Assembly (NCBI GenBank): GCA_030154185.1
Contig: JASKKK010000007.1
Coordinates: 1 to 64,000 of the forward strand
Source: Desulfuromonadales bacterium
GTDB taxonomy: Bacteria > Desulfobacterota > Desulfuromonadia > Desulfuromonadales > Syntrophotaleaceae
Direction of reading: 5' to 3'
Length of the DNA stretch: 64,000 bases
Part shown: positions 27,289 to 36,223 of the stretch, one piece after another
Numbering within the stretch: position 1 is the first letter of the stretch
Layout of the letters: the number at the start of each line of letters is the position of its first letter
Position numbers and translations under genes: made by a program
The notes under the pieces: generated by a model
What the model saw: the letters and a program-made list of their open reading frames with translations, nothing else
Database searches by the model: none
What the model was told of the DNA's origin: nothing

Positions 27289-27879
27289 CGGCTGAAACCC
27301 GCCGATGGTTTTTAAGAATATTCCGTTCACCTCGTTAATCGGACCAAGGTGTAGAGATTATTGGTAATTCGAGTAAATGGCTGAAAACGCTGCCATACTA
27401 AAAAAATAACACCTTATTTCGAGTTATCCCGACCGCCCATCATCGATCACCCCGCTTCTCGCGATTATGAATTGCCTGCACACGTATCCCCCGAGATATG
27501 AGGTTCACAAAAGGACACGGGAATGGCCCCGTAAGGTGGGGCCGGTCGGACTTCTGAAGTTCGTTTCAAAGAATTCCTCCTGTTCATCCCTAGGATGCGG
27601 GACAAAATTCCATATTTCAGGCGATGGATGGATCCGGATTTTCGCGACGATCTGATCCGTGAGGCGGAGAAGAGGAAGATATGGCGCAACAGCAACCATC
27701 TCCGGTGATGCTTTGCCTTGTTGCGCTTAGGGAGCAAAGGATCGTTTTGGTCATATGGATCTTTTCCGTGCATGTTGTAGTGTTGTGTTACCCTGGCATT
27801 GAAGGTTCGATGTATGTTTTCTCAAAAAAATTCACACACGAACGGCGAAATGTGGGATAACTACCAGGAGGTATACACT
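27289..27879. other. ~590-base intergenic stretch without a convincing gene
   Basis: Divergent spacer between the electron-transfer operon and a small plus-strand gene. It holds a perfect GGCCCC...GGGGCC hairpin near 27526-27544. Short reading frames on both strands have no ribosome-binding site or familiar sequence. Confidence 0.45.
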
Positions 27880-28014
27880 ATGTCGGCAAGCATTCTCATC
27901 GACGGTGCCATCAGGGACGGGAATCTTGTCACGGACCCCGCATGGCCGGCCCATCCCGCCTGGCTGAAGGAGTTCGCCGCGATGCTGGAGGACCAGGTGC
28001 GGATGACTGGATAA
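27880..28014 (+). CDS. Small hypothetical protein (44 residues) with a strong ribosome-binding site
   Basis: The ATG at 27880 follows AGGAGGT by 7 bases, the best ribosome-binding site in this stretch, so a short product is likely. The sequence begins SASILIDGAIRDG and contains a Pro/Trp-rich middle (DPAWPAHPAWL) and an acidic C-terminal helix. I recognise no family. It lies 89 bases before the ABM-domain gene and may share its transcript. Confidence 0.5.
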   Translation: MSASILIDGAIRDGNLVTDPAWPAHPAWLKEFAAMLEDQVRMTG

Positions 28015-28103
28015 ACGATGGAAAATATTCGGGAGCCGGATCGGAAAAAGGGTGCGTGTATCCGGCATGTTCTGTTACTTCGACTCTGTTAAGGAGGCAT
28101 TTC

Positions 28104-28394
28104 ATGGCACTGACTGTTATCGCGAAATTTGTTGCAAAAGCAGGCAAGGAAGAGCAGTTGCGCAAAGAACTTCTGGAACGTATCGAGCCGACAAGAGCCG
28201 AAGCCGGTTGTATTGCCTACGACCTGCATCAGGATATCGATAATCCCGCCGTGCTGGTTTTCCTGGAGAGCTGGAAGAGCAAAGAAGACCTGGAGAAGCA
28301 TCTGCAGATGCCTTATCTGCAGTCACTGCTGGCATTGGTCGACGATATATGCGTCGAACCACCCGAAATACGCCTGGCCAACCAGATCGGCTGA
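28104..28394 (+). CDS. ABM-domain monooxygenase-like protein (YgiN type)
   Basis: A 96-residue protein of the antibiotic-biosynthesis-monooxygenase fold, a dimeric ferredoxin-like alpha-beta barrel. Signature positions are AKFVAKAGKEEQLRKELL, EAGCIAYDLHQD and LVFLESWKSKEDLEKHL (each cited in part). Relatives include quinol monooxygenase YgiN, heme-degrading enzymes and many proteins of unknown role, so the reaction is open. AAGGAGG precedes the ATG. A terminator follows. Confidence 0.87.
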   Translation: MALTVIAKFVAKAGKEEQLRKELLERIEPTRAEAGCIAYDLHQDIDNPAVLVFLESWKSKEDLEKHLQMPYLQSLLALVDDICVEPPEIRLANQIG

Positions 28395-28423
28395 ACATCG
28401 AATTTTTTCGGCCCTCTGACCAG

Positions 28424-28462
28424 AAATCCCCCGGCAGCTAAAAGCGGTCGGGGGATTTTTTT
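28424..28462 (+). terminator. Terminator after the ABM-domain gene
   Basis: An 8-base-pair stem (ATCCCCCG with CGGGGGAT) is followed by seven T residues. The remaining ~245 bases before the next gene show no other feature. Confidence 0.9.
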
Positions 28463-28708
28463 GCGCCCCTTGCCGCCATCCTGGACGCTGCCGGTGTCGG
28501 CCGCAATTGTTCCTTCTGGCGGGTGTCATGCCCGAAGGCACAACCCGACAGCCGCATGCCGGTCGTTGCTCAAACGCACCTCGCTGATAAACTTGATAGC
28601 AAAACCGAACGAAACCGACATACGGTCCGCGTCGCATGCAGACTGCCGGTTTTGTTTGACGATCTGGCCGGGATGTTTGACGGGGTAAATCGCCCATGGG
28701 AGGTGCCC

Positions 28709-30070
28709 TTGATTCGACCGCAGGATGTAAAAAGGAAATTAGCCCGCCATCTTCTGACCGAGGGGCTCGATATCGTATTCGATCTGGACCGTTCCCAGGG
28801 GAGCTGGTTCGTCGATCAGCGTACGGCAGACCGCTATCTCGATTTTTTCAGCATGTTCGCCTCGATGGCCATCGGTTATAACCACCCCCGCTTGTTGCAG
28901 GAACGTGATCGTCTGGGAAGGCTGGCGGTCAACAAGCCCTCCAACTCCGATGTCTATACCGCCGCCATGGCAGAGTTCGTCGACACCTTCTCCCGTATCG
29001 CCATGCCGCCGGATATGCCGCATATGTTTCTCATCGACGGCGGCGCCCTTGCCGTTGAAAATGCTCTCAAAGCCGCCTTCGACTGGAAGGTTCGGAAAAA
29101 CCTGATGGCGGGCAGGGGCGACAACATAGGCAGTCAGGTGATCCATTTCCGGCAGGCCTTCCACGGTCGCTCGGGTTACACCTTATCGTTGACCAACACC
29201 TTCGATCCGCGTAAAACCCGGTTTTTCCCCAAGTTCGATTGGCCGCGCATCGTCAACCCGAAACTCTCATTTCCTCTCGATGCGGACACCCTGAAACGGG
29301 TCTGTGATCTGGAACGGGAGGCGCTGGAGACCATCGGTCGTGTCATCGATGGAGAGGGTGAGGACATTGCCGCCCTGATCATCGAACCGATTCAGGGAGA
29401 GGGCGGCGACAACCATTTCCGTGCGGAGTTTTTGCAGGCGCTGAGGCAGTTGTGCGACCGTCACGATATCATGCTGATCTTCGACGAGGTTCAGACCGGC
29501 GTCGGGCTGACCGGTCGCTTCTGGGCCTTCGAGCATTTCGGCGTGCGACCAGACCTTCTCGCCTTCGGCAAAAAAACCCAGGTATGCGGCATGCTCGCCT
29601 CGCGACGTATCGAGGAGGTCAGCTGTCATGTCTTCCAGGAACGCAGTCGCATCAACTCGACCTTCGGCGGCAATCTCGTCGACATGGTGCGTTGTACCCA
29701 TATCCTGCAAATCATCGAACAGGAAAAGCTGGTGGAGAACGCCGGGGAGCAGGGGGCGCTGCTGCTGTCCGAGTTAAGAAAACTCGCTGCCGATTTTCCG
29801 GATATCGTCTCCAACCCGCGAGGGAGGGGATTGATGTGTGCGTTCGATGCGGCCGACAGCCACATGCGGGATCAGCTGGTGCAGGCGTTTTTTCAGGAGA
29901 AACTGTTGCTTATCGGCTGCGGGGGGCGAAGTATCCGTTTCCGTCCGCATCTGATCGTGTCGGCCGGGGAGATTCGCCTTGCCATGGATATGATTCGCAC
30001 AGTGCTGCGCAAGGGGGATTTCCGGCATCTGCAAATAACCAGGGATCCCTGTCTGTGGAGCGGCACATGA
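28709..30070 (+). CDS. lat: L-lysine 6-transaminase
   Basis: PLP-dependent class III aminotransferase predicted to move the epsilon-amino group of L-lysine to 2-oxoglutarate, giving 2-aminoadipate 6-semialdehyde and glutamate. Supporting motifs are IFDEVQTG (cofactor aspartate) and the Lat-specific FGKKTQVCG, where one of Lys288/289 binds PLP, plus STFGGN. I chose the TTG at 28709: GGGAGG lies 5 bases before it, and the resulting 453 residues begin as Lat proteins usually do. The frame is open to an ATG at 28523. The next gene overlaps its stop as ATGA, so they are coupled. Confidence 0.85.
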   Translation: MIRPQDVKRKLARHLLTEGLDIVFDLDRSQGSWFVDQRTADRYLDFFSMFASMAIGYNHPRLLQERDRLGRLAVNKPSNSDVYTAAMAEFVDTFSRIAMPPDMPHMFLIDGGALAVENALKAAFDWKVRKNLMAGRGDNIGSQVIHFRQAFHGRSGYTLSLTNTFDPRKTRFFPKFDWPRIVNPKLSFPLDADTLKRVCDLEREALETIGRVIDGEGEDIAALIIEPIQGEGGDNHFRAEFLQALRQLCDRHDIMLIFDEVQTGVGLTGRFWAFEHFGVRPDLLAFGKKTQVCGMLASRRIEEVSCHVFQERSRINSTFGGNLVDMVRCTHILQIIEQEKLVENAGEQGALLLSELRKLAADFPDIVSNPRGRGLMCAFDAADSHMRDQLVQAFFQEKLLLIGCGGRSIRFRPHLIVSAGEIRLAMDMIRTVLRKGDFRHLQITRDPCLWSGT

Positions 30071-31647
30071 CCTTCGATTATCGCAAAAGCCTGGCCGACA
30101 AGCTGGGCCATCTGATTAGAGGCGGGGTTGTGGCGGATGAAGTGAAGTTGCGCCCTTTTACCCGTGATCAGAGTATTTACCAGATCGAGCCTTTGGTGGC
30201 TGCTTTGCCCGAGAACCAGGCGGATGTGCTGAAGCTTGTACAGTTCGCAGCCGAGGAAGGGGTGCCCATTACCGCTCGCGGCGGTGGGTCGGGAACCGCC
30301 GGCAGCGCCCTGGGCACAGGTATCGTCATGGCGTTGCCGGAAAACGGTTTCTGGGCACAGATGGACGATTTCAACGTCAGTGGCCCCGAGTGTAAAGTGC
30401 GTTGCGGGGCCGGTGTGCTGCATAACGATCTGCAAACCTTCCTCAAACAGCGCGGATATTATCTGCCTGCGGACGTCTCCAGTGCGAGTATCAGCCGTAT
30501 CGGCGGCAATATCGCCACCAAGGCGAGCGGGCCCCATGCCTTGAAGTACGGATCCATAGACCGTTTTCTCGATCAGGCGGTGTTTGTTTCCGACCGTGGA
30601 GAGCTGGTCGATACCGCCGAGGCGGCAACCATCCCCCTGCGTCTGGTGCGCCAACTGGCCGACCTGCAGAGTCGTCTGCGCAATGATGCGAAGGCGGTGA
30701 ATATCTTGCGGCAACGTCAAAGGTTCAAGATCTCCAGCGGCTATAATCTGTTCGCTTTTTTGCGCGACATCTCTTTGGGCCAACTGATCGCACAACTGCT
30801 GGTCGGCAGCGTCGGCAGCCTCGGGCTGCTGGTCTCCGCCACATTGCGGGGGGAAATTTTCGAACGGCAGCGGGCGGCTGTGCTGGGATGTTTTCCCGGC
30901 ATGGTCGAGGCGGGCCGGGCGGTAAACGCCTTACGGCATTTGAAGGTGGCGGCCATCGAAATGATCAGCCGCGAAACGATGCAGGTCCTTAAGCAGCACG
31001 TCAGCCTGCCGAACGGTCTGGACATGGATGCCCACCTGCTTTTGGTGGAGGTGAGCGGACCGGGTTGCCTGGAACAGGTCGACAGGATCAAGACCCTGTT
31101 GCAAAGTGGTGGCTTTCGTATGACGGCGCCATTGCAGGTGGCTCGTGCCGAGGCCGGCATCGACGAACTCTGGTCACTGCGCAAACGCATCCTGTGGGTG
31201 ATCCGGCATCCGCAGCCGCACCTGCGGGCCCTGTCCGTGGTCAACGATGTGGGGGTGCCGCCCCAGTTGCTGGCGGAATTCATCCATGATGTGCAGCAGG
31301 TCTTCGCCCGGTTGAAAATCGAGGTTCTGATTTACGGGCATGCCGGCAGCGGCAACCTGCATCTGCGTCCGCTGTTCGACGTGACGCTGCCCGATCTTGC
31401 GGGCCGCATCCGCAAGGTGGCCGATGCCGTGTACGAGGTGGTTTTCAGATATGGCGGTACCGTCTCCGCCGAGCACGGCATGGGTCGGCTGCGGGCTCCT
31501 TATCTGCGACGGGAGTGGGGGGACAGACTTTACGAATACATGCGCGAGGTTAAAGCCATCTTCGATCCACGCGGCGTATTCAACCCGGACGTGGTGTTCA
31601 GCGACCGCCCCATTACCGAACACATGCGCGATGATCTGTCGATATGA
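30067..31647 (+). CDS. FAD-linked oxidase of the D-2-hydroxyglutarate/D-lactate dehydrogenase family
   Basis: A 526-residue flavoprotein with an N-terminal PCMH-type FAD domain (ITARGGGSGTAGSALGTGI and SRIGGNIATKASG cited in parts). The C-terminal FAD-oxidase domain contains the metal-site histidines of YGHAGSGNLHLRP and the SAEHGMG signature. This set fits GlcD/D2HGDH-like dehydrogenases of D-2-hydroxyacids. Coupling to lysine 6-transaminase (ATGA overlap) suggests a D-2-hydroxyacid from lysine breakdown as substrate, which is inference. No separate iron-sulfur subunit is encoded beside it. Confidence 0.85.
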   Translation: MTFDYRKSLADKLGHLIRGGVVADEVKLRPFTRDQSIYQIEPLVAALPENQADVLKLVQFAAEEGVPITARGGGSGTAGSALGTGIVMALPENGFWAQMDDFNVSGPECKVRCGAGVLHNDLQTFLKQRGYYLPADVSSASISRIGGNIATKASGPHALKYGSIDRFLDQAVFVSDRGELVDTAEAATIPLRLVRQLADLQSRLRNDAKAVNILRQRQRFKISSGYNLFAFLRDISLGQLIAQLLVGSVGSLGLLVSATLRGEIFERQRAAVLGCFPGMVEAGRAVNALRHLKVAAIEMISRETMQVLKQHVSLPNGLDMDAHLLLVEVSGPGCLEQVDRIKTLLQSGGFRMTAPLQVARAEAGIDELWSLRKRILWVIRHPQPHLRALSVVNDVGVPPQLLAEFIHDVQQVFARLKIEVLIYGHAGSGNLHLRPLFDVTLPDLAGRIRKVADAVYEVVFRYGGTVSAEHGMGRLRAPYLRREWGDRLYEYMREVKAIFDPRGVFNPDVVFSDRPITEHMRDDLSI

Positions 31648-31785
31648 TCGAATGAAAAGATTTCCTTTGGCTTTAATCTGACTGGACGCGCCAGAGCTCA
31701 ACTATGGCAAAAGAGCAACGTTGATATCAGACATTTATTCCGTGATCTTCGTTTTTTTGTACGAGAGTATTTTCGGAGGCAGTAA

Positions 31786-33123
31786 ATGCCAAAAGAAGAG
31801 GTTTTTTTCTGGCAGCGGCATGCCGTGGCGGAGCGGTTGACGCAGGATATCCTTGCAGACTGTATCCTTCGGTGCGAACCTCTGGCTCGCCTGCAGCAGC
31901 GCATGCTCATCGAAGCCAGCTGCCGTTTGTTCGACTGGGTCGATTATCTGCAGGTGCCGGGCTCTACGTTGCTGAGGCAAAAGTTGCAGTTTTGCGGTTT
32001 CGTTCCCCGGGCCGCTGCCGGAGAGGATGCTTTTTTCCATCCCGGCGCCGTGTTGCCGGCGGTTGTTCCGAATGCCGCCGTCCGTGCCGTCGCGCTGCGG
32101 GTCGACAATGTTGCAAATTTTCTTCAGGCCAACAACCTGGTCGCGATCATCGAGGGTAGCCCCTTCAGTCCCATGCGTCGGGCCCGGATCACATTCAACG
32201 GAAAAACCGAACTGCTGGTAATGGAGCGGCGAGGCTATGCGGGCTACGTTCCCCAAATGCGGTCGCATCCGTATTTGCAGGATTACTTCACCGCCCTAGA
32301 GCTCTGGCAGGGACGGCCCCGTACCGGCGACGACGAAGAGCTTTTATGGCAGGAGACCTTCCGCCTTGCCGACCTGCTGGTAGAGCGCCTGGGAGCCGAT
32401 TGCGCCGCGCAGGTCGTGTGTCTTGCCGAGCGGCTATACTGGCAGAGGCGCAACCGGGCCGGACAGCTTCAGAAAAGCCGGCAGGATGTACTGGGGCTGG
32501 GCTGGGGCAATCACGACCACCATACCTTCCGCAGCTCGCGGCGACATTTCGCCCGGCTCGTTTCCCTGTTTTCCACATTGGGATTTGAATCGCGAGAGCG
32601 GTTTTATGCCGGAGACGAGGCCGGATGGGGAGCCCAGGTCATGGAGAACCGCGCCGCAGGCCTGAGCCTGTTTCTCGACGTCGATCTGGCACCGCAGGAG
32701 GTGCAAACCGATTTTTCCAGGGAGAGGTTGCCGGAGCGGGATTTTCTCGGCACGGTGGGATTGTGGTGCGCCCTGCACGGCGATTCCATTTTCGGTGCGG
32801 GGATGCATCATCTCGCCGCGCGGTGCGATTTCACTCGTCTGATTGCCGATCTTGCTCCCAGGGGGGTGGCGTACATGGCTCCGTTCAGCGATTTCACCTG
32901 GCTCAGGCAGGCCTTCAGCAAGGCCGAGCGCTGGTCGGTGGATGAAGCCCGGTTGGAAAAATTGCTGGCCGCCAAACTGGTGACCCGCCGACAGGCGGAT
33001 AAGTTTCAGGCCGAAGGTGCGGTCGGCAGCCATCTGGAGAACATCCAGAGAGGAGAAGGCTACAAGGGATTCAACAAGAAGAATGTCAGTGCCATCATAC
33101 GCAAAACCGATCCGCGCATGTGA
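31786..33123 (+). CDS. Unrecognised VOC-like protein, faint resemblance to DUF1338/HglS
   Basis: A 445-residue soluble protein I cannot assign. Several segments have the look of vicinal-oxygen-chelate modules: residues 105-150, 243-300 (HDHHTFR...LGFESRERFYAG...VMEN...LFLDVD) and 341-365 (HHLAARCDFTRLIADL). The pattern His245-xxx-Arg249 and a second His-rich turn at 341-342 recall metal-binding residues of DUF1338 2-oxoadipate dioxygenase/decarboxylase (HglS), but the match is weak. GGAGG lies 7 bases before the ATG. It follows the lysine transaminase and D-2-hydroxyacid dehydrogenase genes by 138 bases. Confidence 0.6.
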   Translation: MPKEEVFFWQRHAVAERLTQDILADCILRCEPLARLQQRMLIEASCRLFDWVDYLQVPGSTLLRQKLQFCGFVPRAAAGEDAFFHPGAVLPAVVPNAAVRAVALRVDNVANFLQANNLVAIIEGSPFSPMRRARITFNGKTELLVMERRGYAGYVPQMRSHPYLQDYFTALELWQGRPRTGDDEELLWQETFRLADLLVERLGADCAAQVVCLAERLYWQRRNRAGQLQKSRQDVLGLGWGNHDHHTFRSSRRHFARLVSLFSTLGFESRERFYAGDEAGWGAQVMENRAAGLSLFLDVDLAPQEVQTDFSRERLPERDFLGTVGLWCALHGDSIFGAGMHHLAARCDFTRLIADLAPRGVAYMAPFSDFTWLRQAFSKAERWSVDEARLEKLLAAKLVTRRQADKFQAEGAVGSHLENIQRGEGYKGFNKKNVSAIIRKTDPRM

Positions 33124-33263
33124 CAAGAGCGCAGCGTCTTTTTGGGCAGACGCAGGACGCGGAATATGCTATGGTTTGCCCGTGTCGCAAAGTCGTTAAG
33201 TTTTTCTTAGTCACTTTGATAACCTTTCTTTGCTTAATGATTAACCAGAGACACTCCCCTGCC

Positions 33264-34052
33264 ATGCGCGAGATCCTCAAAACTGCCGAAAACGCCGCCC
33301 GTATAGCCGGTGCCCGCATCATCGAAGCCATGTCCAACCTGCGCCAGGTCGATTATAAGGGGCGCGCGGATATGGTCACCAACGTCGATCGCGAATCCGA
33401 AGCCATCATCCTCGAATGCATCCGCCAGGCCTGGCCGGAGCATGCCGTCCTTGCCGAAGAAACGGGGGACAATCGGCTGAGCAGCGATTGGCGCTGGGTG
33501 ATCGACCCCATCGACGGGACCACCAATTTCGTGCACGGTTATCCGTTTTTCTGCGTTTCCATCGCCGTACAATATCGGCTCCAGACGGAAGTGGCGGTCG
33601 TGTACGATCCGGTGCATGACGAAATGTTTACCGCTTTGCGGGGCCAGGGAGCCTTCCTTAACGGTTCTCCCCTGCGGGTGTCGCAAACCACCGAGCTTTC
33701 CGAAACCCTGCTGGCGACGGGATTCCCCTACGAACTCGGCGACCGCTGGCATCGATCCATGGATTATTTCAAACTGTTTTATTACCGGACCCACGGCGTG
33801 CGCCGGGATGGCGCCGCGGCACTCGATCTGTGCTATGTGGCGGCGGGCCGGTTCGACGGTTTCTGGGAATTCGATCTGAAACCCTGGGATGTCGCCGCCG
33901 GTATGCTGCTGGTGACCGAAGCGGGCGGCACGGTGACCGATTTTGCAGGCAACGTTGCGGCTATCGAAGGCAGCGAGATCGTAGCCAGCAATGGTGCCGT
34001 TCATACCCGCATGCTCGAGGTTCTGGATACCCTTGTGCCCGGGTCCGTCTGA
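33264..34052 (+). CDS. suhB: Inositol monophosphatase family protein (SuhB-like)
   Basis: A 262-residue Mg2+-dependent phosphatase of the IMPase family. Metal-binding residues are seen in LAEETGD (Glu65/66), WVIDPIDGTTNFVHG (Asp81, Asp84) and WDVAAGMLLVTEAGG. Family members act on inositol phosphates, NADP or 3'-phosphoadenosine phosphate; some also modulate rRNA transcription. The ATG at 33264 gives the family-standard N terminus but has a poor ribosome-binding site. It precedes ppsR by 27 bases, so the two may be cotranscribed. Confidence 0.9.
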   Translation: MREILKTAENAARIAGARIIEAMSNLRQVDYKGRADMVTNVDRESEAIILECIRQAWPEHAVLAEETGDNRLSSDWRWVIDPIDGTTNFVHGYPFFCVSIAVQYRLQTEVAVVYDPVHDEMFTALRGQGAFLNGSPLRVSQTTELSETLLATGFPYELGDRWHRSMDYFKLFYYRTHGVRRDGAAALDLCYVAAGRFDGFWEFDLKPWDVAAGMLLVTEAGGTVTDFAGNVAAIEGSEIVASNGAVHTRMLEVLDTLVPGSV

Positions 34053-34079
34053 ATTGTCCACACCGAATCCGGAGGTGAA

Positions 34080-34886
34080 ATGACCACCCCTCAGATCATT
34101 TACGTGATGTCCGATGCTACCGGCGAGACCGCCGAGAAGATCGTCAATGCGGTTCTCACCCAGTTCCGGGACAAGCCGGTGCGGCTGCGTCGCATCAGCA
34201 ATGTGCGAAACAAGGCCGCCGTGCTGAGAGGGCTTGAGGAGATTCAGCGGCATAAGGGCATGGTGGTCTATACGGTCGTCAACCGGGATCTGGCCCAGTT
34301 CGTACAGGACGAGAGCGAAACCCGGGGCATCATGGCCTTCGACCTGGTCACCCCGTTGCTTTCGCAGTTTTCCAAATTTTTCGGACGAACTCCGGGGCAG
34401 GAGCCGGGGCTGTTGCACGATATGGACGAGGAATATTTCCGTCGGATCGAAGCGGTGGAATTCACCGTCAAACACGACGACGGTCAGGAGGTGCATCACC
34501 TGGTACATGCCGACATCGTACTGGTCGGGGTCTCCCGTACCAGCAAGACCCCGTTGTCGACTTACCTGGCGCATCTCGGCTGGAAAGTTGCCAACGTGCC
34601 GCTGGTGCTGGGGATCGATCCCCCAAGGGAACTGTTTCAGGTCGATTCGAAACGCATCGTCGGACTCTATATCGATCCACAGCGCCTGGTGGAATTGCGA
34701 CTGGCCCGCTTGAGGCATCTCGGCCAGGATCCGCGCGCGGCCTATGCCGATATCGAAGAGATCGAAGAGGAGCTGCGCTACGCCAAAGTCCTTTTCCGGC
34801 GTCACGGCTGGGTTACGGTCAATGTTTCCGGCAAGGCGGTGGAGGAAACCGCCAACGAGGTGCTGGTCAAGATGAATCTGAAATAA
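34080..34886 (+). CDS. ppsR: PEP synthase regulatory kinase/pyrophosphorylase
   Basis: A 268-residue member of the DUF299 family of ADP-dependent kinases and Pi-dependent pyrophosphorylases. These switch PEP synthase or PPDK off and on by threonine phosphorylation next to the catalytic histidine. The N-terminal [14 protein letters not shown] and the P-loop-like [11 protein letters not shown] (150-160) are diagnostic. The PEP synthase gene lies 1.3 kb downstream and carries the Thr-Cys-His target. GGAGGTG precedes the ATG. Confidence 0.93.
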   Translation: MTTPQIIYVMSDATGETAEKIVNAVLTQFRDKPVRLRRISNVRNKAAVLRGLEEIQRHKGMVVYTVVNRDLAQFVQDESETRGIMAFDLVTPLLSQFSKFFGRTPGQEPGLLHDMDEEYFRRIEAVEFTVKHDDGQEVHHLVHADIVLVGVSRTSKTPLSTYLAHLGWKVANVPLVLGIDPPRELFQVDSKRIVGLYIDPQRLVELRLARLRHLGQDPRAAYADIEEIEEELRYAKVLFRRHGWVTVNVSGKAVEETANEVLVKMNLK

Positions 34887-34922
34887 GTCGCCGGTTTGAG
34901 CCGGTCCGGGCATTGCGTGTGG

Positions 34923-35990
34923 TTATTCGGCCACCGAATTTTGCGCCGCTGCCGTGCGCAGGGCATCCTCGAAACGATCCGCCAGGTGTCCGACGGCCAG
35001 GGCGAAGGCGAGGGAACGGTTCCAGCGCATCAACACCCGTAAGTTGTCGGTTACCAGAAACGCCTGGCCCTCGGGGCCGTCGGGCAGGATCAGGGATGTT
35101 TTCAGGTTTCCCGCCCCGGATTCCTGCGGCAGCCCCAGTCTGCGCCAGTCGCGCAGACGCTTTTTTCTATCCAGTCCGGCAAGGGACAGGTCGAAATCGC
35201 CGGGAATCTCGGTCCGCCATCCCCAGCCCAGGTTTTTTCGCCATCCCGCCCGGGCCAGATAGCTGGCGGCGGAGGCCAGAGCATCCTCCACATCCGTCCA
35301 GATATTGCGATGCCCGTCATGGTTGAAGTCGACGGCATAGTCGAGATAGGTGGTCGGAATAAATTGAAATTGCCCCATGGCTCCCGCCCAGGAGCCGCGC
35401 AGTTCGTCGCTGCGCATTTCTTCCTTGTCGAGGATGGTCAGGGCGGCCAGCAGCTGCTTGCGGAAAAATTCCTGCCTCTGACTCTGCCATGCCTGGGTGA
35501 CCAGGGCTTCGATGACCGGATGGCGTCCGCCGCCCTGGCCGAAATCGCTTTCGATGGCCCACAAGGCGAGAAGATATCCTTCCGGTACCCCGTAGACGCC
35601 CGAAACCTTGCGCAGCAATGCCCGATGCTGCGCCATTTTCTTCATCCCATCCCGGAAACGTCTTTCGGACGCAAGCCGCTGCACGTACTCGGCTTTGCTC
35701 AATGAAAATTCAGCCTGCCGGTGTCGTGGTTTGATGACAGCCGGGGTCGGTTGCACGCCCTCAAGGGCTTCCTGCAAAACCTCCCGGCGGATACCCCGGT
35801 CAAGGGCCTCTTTTTTCAATGCCGCCAGCCACTGCTCGAAATTCGATGCTTTTTTGTCCGCCGTGGTCTCGGTATCCCGTTTTTCCGCAGGCGCCGTCGG
35901 TTTCGCAACTCCCGTAGCGGGAGCGCATGCTGTGATGATGAGAAACGACGTTGCGCAAAGCGCTAAAACTGTGTGGTTTTTTTTAATCAT
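34923..35990 (-). CDS. mltB: Membrane-bound lytic murein transglycosylase B, lipoprotein
   Basis: A 355-residue outer-membrane lipoprotein predicted to cleave the MurNAc-GlcNAc bond with formation of 1,6-anhydro-MurNAc. The lipobox is ITAC after a short signal. The catalytic glutamate is in LWAIESDFGQGGG, and GSWAGAMGQFQFIPTTYL and YAVDFNHDGHRNIW (cited in parts) are MltB-specific. The ATG at 35990 follows GGAG by 6 bases. It lies on the opposite strand between ppsR and ppsA. Confidence 0.93.
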   Translation of the reverse strand: MIKKNHTVLALCATSFLIITACAPATGVAKPTAPAEKRDTETTADKKASNFEQWLAALKKEALDRGIRREVLQEALEGVQPTPAVIKPRHRQAEFSLSKAEYVQRLASERRFRDGMKKMAQHRALLRKVSGVYGVPEGYLLALWAIESDFGQGGGRHPVIEALVTQAWQSQRQEFFRKQLLAALTILDKEEMRSDELRGSWAGAMGQFQFIPTTYLDYAVDFNHDGHRNIWTDVEDALASAASYLARAGWRKNLGWGWRTEIPGDFDLSLAGLDRKKRLRDWRRLGLPQESGAGNLKTSLILPDGPEGQAFLVTDNLRVLMRWNRSLAFALAVGHLADRFEDALRTAAAQNSVAE

Positions 35991-36223
35991 GGTTATCTCC
36001 TCTGCTTTTTCATAAAGCAGATCCCGTACCATTTTTCAGGATTTCAGCTTTTTAAATCCTCAAGCAGCTTTAAGGGCATTGCGGATATCTTTGCAAAAAT
36101 GTGTATGGCTGTATACCCGTTTCCGCCTGAAAATCTGCTAAAATATATCAATGAACCGTGCGCGGCAAAGACGCCGTGGCGGATTTCAATATCCAACATT
36201 CCGGTTTGGAAAGGGAGGCGCCG

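Noticed and set aside
33234-34913. 559-residue minus-strand frame opposite suhB and ppsR
   Set aside because: Spans two well-supported plus-strand genes and has no motif.
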